Below are positions 35,970-43,259 of a DNA stretch of 64,000 bases, piece after piece. The stretch covers positions 310,001 to 374,000 of the forward strand of contig NZ_NESM01000003.1 of NCBI RefSeq assembly GCF_002778285.1, given 5' to 3'. A program made the translations under genes and the position numbers. Each line of letters starts with the position of its first letter. Position 1 is the stretch's first letter. This stretch comes from Limnohabitans sp. 15K. Its GTDB lineage: Bacteria; Pseudomonadota; Gammaproteobacteria; Burkholderiales; Burkholderiaceae_C. The notes beneath the pieces are model-generated. The model made no database searches. It saw only the letters and a list, made by a program, of their open reading frames with translations, and was not told where the DNA came from.

Positions 35970-37679
35970 ATGGCGAACGCCACCCACATCGGCCTGGACC
36001 AGGTTCGCCAGCAACTGCGCCAACCGCGGTCGCAGCTCAAAGGCCGGCAGGCCTCTGGCCCAGCCCTTGAAGAGGTGAGGGCCCTGATCGGTGAACCGTC
36101 CAAAAACGGCCACCGCCGTGACCTGCTGATCGAGCACCTGCATGCGCTGAACGACCACTTCCACGGTCTGTTCGAGCGCCACATCGTGGGATTGGCCGCC
36201 GAGATGCGGCTGCCCGTGGTCGAGGTGTTCGAGGTGGCGTCTTTCTACCACCACTTCGAGATTTTGAAAGACGCTGAAGCTGCACCGCGCATCACCGTGC
36301 GGGTCTGCGACAGCCTCAGTTGCAGCCTGGCCGGCAGCGACAGCTTGCTGCGCCAATTGCAAAACGATTTGCTGGATGTGAAAGTCGTGCCCGTGCCCTG
36401 CCTGGGCCGTTGCGAACAAGCCCCGGCCGCCCAGGTGGGCCAGCAGGCTGTGGCGCACGCGACCTTTGACGCGGTAACGCAGCGTGTGGCCCTGAATCAG
36501 ACCGAACCCAACGCCTTGCCCGATGCGATTCACATGAGTGCCTACCTGCAAGCCGGGGGTTACCAGTTGGCACAGAAAGTGGCCTCGGGCGAGCGCGAGG
36601 CCGAATCGGTGATCCAGGTTTTGGAGTCCTCGGGCCTGCGCGGTTTGGGCGGCGCGGGTTTCCCGGCCGGCCGCAAATGGCGCATTGTGCGCAGCCAGCC
36701 CGGTCCACGCCTGATGGCGGTGAACATCGACGAGGGCGAGCCCGGCACCTTCAAAGACCGCACTTGCCTGGAAGCCGACCCGCACCGCTTTCTGGAAGGC
36801 GTGCTGATCGCCGCCAGCGTGGTCGGGTGCGAGGCGGTTTACATCTACCTGCGTGACGAGTACCACGAAGCCCGCCTGCTGCTCACGCAAGCACTGGCCG
36901 ATTTGCGCGCCAATGCGCCCTGCGATTTGCCGCACATCGAGTTGCGCCGAGGCGCGGGTGCCTACATCTGCGGCGAAGAGTCCGCCATGATCGAGAGCAT
37001 CGAAGGCAAGCGCGGCGAGCCGCGCATGCGCCCGCCCTTTATTGCCGAGGTGGGCCTGTTTGGCCGCCCGACGCTGGAGCACAACTTCGAGACGCTGTAC
37101 TGGATTCGTGAACTACTGGAGCAGGGCGCAGACAGCTTTGCATCGCATGGCCGCCATGGTCGCCAGGGCCTGCGCCGCTTCAGCGTGAGTGGGCGCGTGA
37201 AGCACCCGGGCGTCAAGCTTGCGCCCGCGGGCATCACGCTGCGTGAACTGGTGGACGAATACTGCGGCGGCATGGCGGAAGGCCATACGCTCTACGCCTA
37301 TTTGCCTGGTGGGGCGAGCGGCGGCATCTTGCCCGAGCGTTTGGCCGATGTGCCTTTGGACTTTGACACACTGCAGCCGCACGGATGTTTTATCGGATCA
37401 GCGGCTGTGATGGTGCTGAGCCAACACGACAGCGCCCGCGAAGCGGCCCTCAACGTGATGCGCTTTTTTGCGCACGAGAGCTGCGGCCAATGCACGCCCT
37501 GCCGTGTGGGCACCGACAAAGCGGCGCAACTCATGACTGCTGATGTCTGGGACCGCGACACACTGGAAGATTTGGCGCAGGTCATGGGCGACGCGTCGAT
37601 TTGCGGTCTGGGACAGGCCGCGCCCAACCCGATCCGCTGCGTGCTGCAGTATTTCCCTCACGAAGTGGGGACGGCATGA
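35970..37679 (+). CDS. NAD-dependent formate dehydrogenase beta subunit (NuoE-NuoF fusion)
   Basis: A 569-residue fusion. Residues 1 to about 165 are NuoE-like with a [2Fe-2S] set C113/C118 and C144/C148. The rest is NuoF-like with the FMN/NAD loops (GLRGLGGAGFPAGRKWRIV; NIDEGEPGTFKDR; GAGAYICGEESAMIESIEGK). A [4Fe-4S] set C505/C508/C511 (ESCGQCTPCRVGT) is completed by a Cys near 551. It takes electrons from the alpha subunit to NAD. The fused form resembles Fdh1B of Methylobacterium and FdwB of Cupriavidus rather than the split FdsG/FdsB. It begins 6 bases after boxA and its stop overlaps the alpha gene as ATGA, so it is probably co-transcribed with the box genes. Confidence 0.92.
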   Translation: MANATHIGLDQVRQQLRQPRSQLKGRQASGPALEEVRALIGEPSKNGHRRDLLIEHLHALNDHFHGLFERHIVGLAAEMRLPVVEVFEVASFYHHFEILKDAEAAPRITVRVCDSLSCSLAGSDSLLRQLQNDLLDVKVVPVPCLGRCEQAPAAQVGQQAVAHATFDAVTQRVALNQTEPNALPDAIHMSAYLQAGGYQLAQKVASGEREAESVIQVLESSGLRGLGGAGFPAGRKWRIVRSQPGPRLMAVNIDEGEPGTFKDRTCLEADPHRFLEGVLIAASVVGCEAVYIYLRDEYHEARLLLTQALADLRANAPCDLPHIELRRGAGAYICGEESAMIESIEGKRGEPRMRPPFIAEVGLFGRPTLEHNFETLYWIRELLEQGADSFASHGRHGRQGLRRFSVSGRVKHPGVKLAPAGITLRELVDEYCGGMAEGHTLYAYLPGGASGGILPERLADVPLDFDTLQPHGCFIGSAAVMVLSQHDSAREAALNVMRFFAHESCGQCTPCRVGTDKAAQLMTADVWDRDTLEDLAQVMGDASICGLGQAAPNPIRCVLQYFPHEVGTA

Positions 37680-40462
37680 GCACGGTTCAATTCACCCTCA
37701 ACGGCCAATCGGTTGAGGCGCCAGCCGGGAAAAGCATTTTCAACATCGCCAAGGACCTTGGCATCGCCATCCCGCACCTGTGCCACAAAGAAGGCCTCGC
37801 GCCCGACGGCAACTGCCGCGCTTGTGTGGTCGAGGTGGCCGGTGAACGCACACTCGCCCCCAGCTGCTGCCGCAGTGCCTCGCCCGGCATGCAGGTGCAG
37901 ACGAACAGCGAGCGCGCGGTCAAAAGTCAAAAGATGGTGCTGGAGATGCTGCTGGCCGATCTGCCCGAGCAGGGCCACAAATGGCTGGACGATCGGGCTG
38001 AAGCCCCGCATGGCGAGCTGAGCCAATGGGCCGAACACCTTGGGGTGCAGGTGCGCCCGGCGTTGGCTGCGATCAAGCGCGAGGCCGTGCCCGCCGACCT
38101 GTCGCACCCGGCCATGGCCGTGAATCTGGATGCTTGCATCCAGTGCAACCGCTGCGAACGCGCTTGCCGCGACCTGCAGGTCAACGATGTGATTGGCTTG
38201 GCCTTTCGAGGTGCACACACCCAAGTGGTGTTTGACCTGGCCGACCCGATGGGCGGCAGCAGCTGCGTCGGTTGCGGCGAATGTGTACAGGCCTGCCCTA
38301 CAGGCGCACTCATGCCCAAGAGCCACATGGGCCCGCAAAAGGTGGACCGCGAAGTCGACTCGGTGTGCCCGTTTTGCGGCGTGGGTTGCTTGGTGACTTA
38401 CCAGGTCAAAGATGAAAAAATCATCAGTGTCAAAGGCCGCGAAGGCCCGGCCAACGAAGGGCGTTTGTGTGTCAAGGGCCGTTTTGGCATGGACTACATC
38501 CACAGCCCGGACCGCATCACGAAGCCGCTGATCCGCAAAGCGGGCGTAGCCAAAGACGTGTCTTTGCTGGATGGCCACACCGACTGGCGCGAAGTGTTCC
38601 GCGAAGCGACGTGGGAAGAAGCGCTCGATCTGGCGACGCAGCCTATGAACGCTTTGCGTCAACAACACGGCCCCAAATCCCTCGCCGGTTTCGGCTCGGC
38701 CAAAGGCAGCAACGAAGAAGCCTATTTGTTCCAAAAGCTGGTGCGCACCGGCTTTGGCAGCAACAACGTGGACCACTGCACACGCCTGTGCCACGCCTCC
38801 AGCGTGGCAGCCCTGCTCGAAGGTGTGGGCTCGGGCGCGGTGAGCAACCCGGTGCGCGATGTCGAACACTCCGACCTGATCATCGTCATTGGCTCCAACC
38901 CCACAGCCAACCATCCCGTGGCCGCCACTTGGATGAAAAACGCGGCCCAACGCGGTACGCGCATCGTGCTGATTGATCCGCGCATCACCGACATTGGCCG
39001 CTACACCTGGCGCAATCTGCAGTTCAAGGCGGACACCGACGTGGCTTTGCTCAACGCCATGCTGCACGTCATCGTGACCGAGAACCTTTGCGACGAAGCA
39101 TTCCTGCGCGACCGTGCCGACAACGTGGCCGCTCTGAAGGCCCATGTGCAGGGCTACACACCCGAAGCCATGAGCTTGGTGTGTGGCATCCCGGCCGAGA
39201 CCATCCGCGAAGTGGCGCGTGCTTATGCAGGTGCCAAAGCCGCCATGATTTTGTGGGGCATGGGTGTGAGCCAGCATGTGCACGGCACCGACAACGCGCG
39301 TTGCCTGATTGCGCTGGCCAGCACCACCGGGCAGATTGGACGCCCCGGCACTGGACTGCACCCCTTGCGGGGCCAGAACAATGTGCAAGGTGCGAGTGAC
39401 GCGGGCCTGATCCCGATGATGTACCCCAACTACCAGCGCGTGAGCGACAAATCGGCGCACGACTGGTTCGAGAAATTTTGGGACACGAAGCTCGACGACC
39501 AACCCGGCTACACCGTGGTCGAAATCATGCACAAGGCGCTTGCTGACAACAGCGACCCGCACAAGGTGCGCGGTATGTACATCATGGGTGAGAACCCGGC
39601 CATGAGCGACCCCGACCTGAACCACGCCCGTCACGCGCTGGCCAGCTTGCAGCACCTGGTGGTGCAAGACATCTTCTTGACCGAGACCGCTTGGCTGGCC
39701 GATGTGGTGCTGCCCGCCAGCGCTTGGCCCGAGAAGACCGGCACCGTGAGCAACACCGACCGCACGGTGCAGATGGGCCGCCAGGCCGTGCTGCCGCCGG
39801 GCGATGCCCAACCCGATTTGTGGATCATCCAGCAGATCGCCCAACGCATGGGCCTGAACTGGCACTATGCGGGCGAGCAAGAGGGCGTGGCCCAGGTCTA
39901 CGAAGAAATGCGTCAGGCCATGGCCCCGGCCATTGGCGGCATCGACTGGGCGCGCCTGAATGCGGGCTCGGTCACCTACCCTTGTGTGAGTGCCGACGAC
40001 CCGGGCCAACCCATCGTCTTTCATGACCATTTCCCGACGGCAGATGGCCGTGTGCGCTTGGTGCCCGCCAGCCTGATCCCCGCCGACGAGCAACCCGATG
40101 CCGAGTACCCCATGGTGCTCATCACCGGACGCCAACTGGAGCACTGGCACACCGGCAGCATGACGCGCCGCGCCACGGTGCTCGACGCGCTGGAGCCTGC
40201 GGCCACCGCCTCTTTGCATGCGGCCGATATGGCCCGCATGGGCGTGCAGGCGGGGCAGCGCATTCGTGTGGCCTCGCGCCGGGGCCATGTGGAGTTGGTG
40301 GTTCGGCAAGACAATGGCACGCCTTTGGGTGCCGTGTTCATCCCGTTTGCCTATGTCGAGGCCGCCGCCAACGAGTTGACCAACGCGGCACTGGATCCGT
40401 TTGGCAAGATCCCTGAGTTCAAGTTTTGTGCGGTCCGAATCGAGGCCCCTTTGCTCGCATAA
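37676..40462 (+). CDS. NAD-dependent formate dehydrogenase alpha subunit (Mo/W-bis-MGD)
   Basis: A 928-residue catalytic subunit. From the N-terminus: a NuoG-like [2Fe-2S] domain (C36, C47, C50, C64), two [4Fe-4S] motifs (C154/157/160/164 and C197/200/203/207), then the [4Fe-4S] of the molybdopterin domain (C231/234/238/265). The active site is DHCTRLCHASSVA with metal-ligating Cys372 followed by His373, so Cys replaces selenocysteine. The C-terminal cap domain has LITGRQLEHWHTGSMTRR. There is no signal peptide, so it is cytoplasmic. It oxidises formate to CO2. Whether the metal is Mo or W cannot be read. Its start overlaps the beta gene by ATGA. Confidence 0.95.
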   Translation: MSTVQFTLNGQSVEAPAGKSIFNIAKDLGIAIPHLCHKEGLAPDGNCRACVVEVAGERTLAPSCCRSASPGMQVQTNSERAVKSQKMVLEMLLADLPEQGHKWLDDRAEAPHGELSQWAEHLGVQVRPALAAIKREAVPADLSHPAMAVNLDACIQCNRCERACRDLQVNDVIGLAFRGAHTQVVFDLADPMGGSSCVGCGECVQACPTGALMPKSHMGPQKVDREVDSVCPFCGVGCLVTYQVKDEKIISVKGREGPANEGRLCVKGRFGMDYIHSPDRITKPLIRKAGVAKDVSLLDGHTDWREVFREATWEEALDLATQPMNALRQQHGPKSLAGFGSAKGSNEEAYLFQKLVRTGFGSNNVDHCTRLCHASSVAALLEGVGSGAVSNPVRDVEHSDLIIVIGSNPTANHPVAATWMKNAAQRGTRIVLIDPRITDIGRYTWRNLQFKADTDVALLNAMLHVIVTENLCDEAFLRDRADNVAALKAHVQGYTPEAMSLVCGIPAETIREVARAYAGAKAAMILWGMGVSQHVHGTDNARCLIALASTTGQIGRPGTGLHPLRGQNNVQGASDAGLIPMMYPNYQRVSDKSAHDWFEKFWDTKLDDQPGYTVVEIMHKALADNSDPHKVRGMYIMGENPAMSDPDLNHARHALASLQHLVVQDIFLTETAWLADVVLPASAWPEKTGTVSNTDRTVQMGRQAVLPPGDAQPDLWIIQQIAQRMGLNWHYAGEQEGVAQVYEEMRQAMAPAIGGIDWARLNAGSVTYPCVSADDPGQPIVFHDHFPTADGRVRLVPASLIPADEQPDAEYPMVLITGRQLEHWHTGSMTRRATVLDALEPAATASLHAADMARMGVQAGQRIRVASRRGHVELVVRQDNGTPLGAVFIPFAYVEAAANELTNAALDPFGKIPEFKFCAVRIEAPLLA

Positions 40463-40500
40463 TTCCCCACCTGACACAGGGGTCAGTTGGAAGGGCTTGG

Positions 40501-41985
40501 ATGAATTTGGATTTGCGCACCGTCTTTTGGATGGATGCCGTGCTGTACCTGATGCTGCACGGGGCCATCTGGTTCGGTTTGGCACGGTACCGCAGTGGTC
40601 TGGTGTCTTTGTGGAGCGCTTCGGGCATTCTGAGTGCCGTCGGCTTGGGTTTCTTGGGTAGCCGCGGTTTGGCGCCTGAATGGTCGGTGGTGTTGCTGGG
40701 ACAACTTTTCATGGCCGCCGGCAATTTAGGCCGTCAGATTTCTTTGCGCTCTTTGACAAGTCAGCCCACGCGACGCTGGCTTTGGGGGCATGGGGCCTTC
40801 AACCTGGCTTACCTGTGTTTGGTGTTTGTGCTCTTTTTAGCAGGGGCATCCGACTGGCTCATGATGCTGGTCTTTTATCTTTTCTACACCATCAGCTGCT
40901 TCGATTATTTTCTAATCGGCCGTCAAATCCGCCAGATGTCCACCCTCAACGGCTCCAAAGCGGTCATGACCGCAGGCCTGGTGTTCAGTGGCAGTTTGGG
41001 CCTCAAATCTCTGGCGCTGATCGGAGGTTGGGGGGCGCCAGGCTTGTATGACATGGCCTGGGATCAAATGGTGGTCTTCATTGGCCAGTTTGTGGCCATC
41101 AGCCTGGTCAGTGTGGGTTTTATCCAGATCTTTGTCGACCAAATCCAAGTGGCCCGCGTCAAGGCCGAACTCGACCTGGTCCGTGCTCAAGAACGCGCGG
41201 TGGTGTTGGGGCAAAACGCCGACACGCTGGGGGCCTTGCTGCTCGAGCGTGACGAAATCATTCGCCAACTCACACTGTCCAACAAGTCGGCGGGCATGGG
41301 GGCCTTGGTGGCCAGCATTGCGCATGAGCTGAACCAGCCTCTGACCACCATCGTGATCAAGTCGGAGCTGATCGAAAACCACCTGCGAAAAAAAGAAGAT
41401 GTGCCTGGGGCCGTGGCCGAAGCGCACAAGCTGGCCCAGCTTATCCGGGACGACACACGCCATGCGGCCGCCATCATCCGCACCTTGCGCAGCATGTTCA
41501 CCACGGGCAAGGGTGAGTTCGCGCGTCTCGATTTGGCGACTGTGGTGGGCGATGTGATCCGGATCGTGCGGGCTCGTGCCGAGCGTTCGGGCATCTTGCT
41601 CGATGTGCGCTTGGAAACGCCTTTTCTCATGACCGGCGATGTCACCCAATTGCAGCAAGTGGTGCTCAATTTGCTGAACAACGCCATCGATGTTTTGGTG
41701 GAACAGCCCGCTTGGCCATCCCGCATCACCGTGACCGGTGAGGTCCGCCCCGGCTTGGTCGAAATAAAAATCGCCGACAACGGCCGCGGCATTGACCCTA
41801 CTCAGCATGACGATGTGTTTGCCTTGTTCAAGACTTCCAAGTCACAGGGCATGGGTGTAGGCCTGTGGCTGAGCCAGTCCATTGTGACTTCGCACCGTGG
41901 ACAATTGACCTTGCAAAGTGCCCCCGGTCAAGGTGCGGTATTCTCGCTGACCCTGCCTTCCCACGAGTACGTGGTGGCTTCTTGA
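40501..41985 (+). CDS. Membrane sensor histidine kinase without a neighbouring response regulator
   Basis: A 494-residue kinase starting at the ATG at 40501. The first 215 residues hold about seven membrane segments and no recognised periplasmic sensor, so signal detection may be within the membrane. A coiled linker (QVARVKAELDLVRAQERAV) leads to the H-box ASIAHELNQPLTTIVIKSEL with His275. The ATPase domain has NLLNNAIDVL (N), IADNGRGID (G1), FALFKTSK (F) and GMGVGLWLS (G2), all intact. It lies 38 bases after the formate dehydrogenase alpha gene and 27 before the DUF3305 gene on the same strand. No receiver-domain gene is in the window, so its partner is elsewhere or unknown. Confidence 0.92.
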   Translation: MNLDLRTVFWMDAVLYLMLHGAIWFGLARYRSGLVSLWSASGILSAVGLGFLGSRGLAPEWSVVLLGQLFMAAGNLGRQISLRSLTSQPTRRWLWGHGAFNLAYLCLVFVLFLAGASDWLMMLVFYLFYTISCFDYFLIGRQIRQMSTLNGSKAVMTAGLVFSGSLGLKSLALIGGWGAPGLYDMAWDQMVVFIGQFVAISLVSVGFIQIFVDQIQVARVKAELDLVRAQERAVVLGQNADTLGALLLERDEIIRQLTLSNKSAGMGALVASIAHELNQPLTTIVIKSELIENHLRKKEDVPGAVAEAHKLAQLIRDDTRHAAAIIRTLRSMFTTGKGEFARLDLATVVGDVIRIVRARAERSGILLDVRLETPFLMTGDVTQLQQVVLNLLNNAIDVLVEQPAWPSRITVTGEVRPGLVEIKIADNGRGIDPTQHDDVFALFKTSKSQGMGVGLWLSQSIVTSHRGQLTLQSAPGQGAVFSLTLPSHEYVVAS

Positions 41986-42012
41986 TGTTCGATGTTTCCA
42001 AGGTTGTTGTCC

Positions 42013-42570
42013 ATGTCTTCCCGTCCGCAAATTGATGTGGCTGTCTTGATGCGCCGCGAAGCGGTGCAAGGCCCCATGGCCCGCTGGCAAGCTTGGCGTT
42101 GGGTCTTGGACGATGTGGTGCCCAACGAGCTGGGTTTTGGCACGGCCCCTCGCAGCTTGCGCCAAACCGACACCGAGTCCCTCTGGATGTATCCGGCCTG
42201 GGCCGTGGCGCTGTTCACCGACGATGCCGAGGGTTATTGGTTGAACGCGACCTCTCCCACACCCTGTTATTTTGTGATGTGGCGCCTCATCGATGCCGAA
42301 GACGGCAGCGAGCCTGTGGCGGTGCCCCAAGCGGTCAGTCTGAGTTACCACGACGCCGGCCGTTGGTTGGATGCCCAAGAAACGGTGGAGACCATCGCGG
42401 TCCCTGCCGAAGTGGCCGAGTGGATGCTTTCTTTTGCCACACAGCACTTTGTACCCGAAGAAAAAAAGCGCCAGCGCCCCCAGAGTTTTCAGCGTTTGAC
42501 CGATCGCTTTGGCCAGCCCGTCTCGGTCAGCACCGACAGCAAGCGCAAGGGCGGCAGGCCCCAGTCATGA
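42013..42570 (+). CDS. DUF3305 protein (formate dehydrogenase cluster)
   Basis: A 185-residue protein starting MSSRPQIDVAVLMRREAVQG. It has many Trp residues in the N-terminal half (RWQAWRWVLDD; SLWMYPAW; GYWLNA), as is usual for DUF3305. The family is found almost only in formate dehydrogenase clusters; its role is unknown and may be in enzyme assembly. No signal peptide, membrane segment or Cys cluster is visible. Its stop overlaps the start of the DUF3306 gene as ATGA. Confidence 0.85.
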   Translation: MSSRPQIDVAVLMRREAVQGPMARWQAWRWVLDDVVPNELGFGTAPRSLRQTDTESLWMYPAWAVALFTDDAEGYWLNATSPTPCYFVMWRLIDAEDGSEPVAVPQAVSLSYHDAGRWLDAQETVETIAVPAEVAEWMLSFATQHFVPEEKKRQRPQSFQRLTDRFGQPVSVSTDSKRKGGRPQS

Positions 42571-43259
42571 GCGACAATTTTTTTAGCCGTTGGTCACGCC
42601 GCAAGCAAGGCATTGACACGAGCGAGGTGGCGCCAGCCCAATCCGTCAAGCCGGTTGCACCTCCCCTTTCCACTCCAAAAAGCGCGGACGTGCAGGCCAC
42701 CCCTGCCCAAGCCTCCACATCGGCCGCTTCGCCAACACAGCCTCTTGAGAAGACGGCCCAGGAGCCACAGCCGCCCGTGCCGACGATGGACGATGTGCAG
42801 CACCTGACGCCCCAATCCGATTACCAAGGCTTCATGCGCCAAGGGGTGCCCGGCGAGGTGCGCAACGCGGCCATGAAGAAACTTTTCACCGATCCCCACT
42901 TCAATGTGATGGACGGCCTGGACATTTACATTGGCGACTACAACACGCCAGACCCTTTGCCTGCGGGCATGCTCGAAAAAATGGTCGGTGCCGAGTTTTT
43001 GAACTTGTTTCCCAAAAAGGTCTCAGATTTGTCGCCTGCTTTGGCCAATTCCCCAGCGCCAGAAAATCCCGAGCAAAGTCCCGACGCGCCAGAAGGCTCG
43101 CCACTTGTGGCACAGTCGCCGCCATTCCCCATGACACCCGCACTGCAGGCCACACCGGCGCTGCAGGCATCCGAACCGACAGAACATGACCACCCTGATT
43201 TGCAACTGCAACCAAACCATGCCCCTTCAAGCCCAGACTCTGGGCAAAGCACTGGGTGA
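42567..43259 (+). CDS. DUF3306 protein (formate dehydrogenase cluster)
   Basis: A 230-residue protein beginning MSDNFFSRWSRRKQG. A conserved central part (DFQGFMRQGV-like region: SDYQGFMRQGVPGEVRNAAM, KKLFTDPHFNVMDGLDIYIG) is flanked by low-complexity Pro/Ala/Ser/Gln stretches. DUF3306 pairs with DUF3305 in formate dehydrogenase clusters; function unknown. It is coupled to DUF3305 by an ATGA overlap. Its last 74 bases overlap the polyferredoxin gene in another frame, so its variable C-terminal tail (after about residue 206) is constrained by the next gene. Confidence 0.85.
   Translation: MSDNFFSRWSRRKQGIDTSEVAPAQSVKPVAPPLSTPKSADVQATPAQASTSAASPTQPLEKTAQEPQPPVPTMDDVQHLTPQSDYQGFMRQGVPGEVRNAAMKKLFTDPHFNVMDGLDIYIGDYNTPDPLPAGMLEKMVGAEFLNLFPKKVSDLSPALANSPAPENPEQSPDAPEGSPLVAQSPPFPMTPALQATPALQASEPTEHDHPDLQLQPNHAPSSPDSGQSTG

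Noticed and set aside
35010..37082. 690-codon open frame on the minus strand across boxA and the beta subunit gene
   Set aside because: It crosses two conserved genes on the other strand and shows no domain or start signal.
37658..40585. 975-codon open frame on the minus strand opposite the formate dehydrogenase alpha gene
   Set aside because: It is rich in His, Gly, Val and Gln, has no recognisable domain, and lies exactly opposite a conserved enzyme. Long antisense frames are expected in GC-rich genes.
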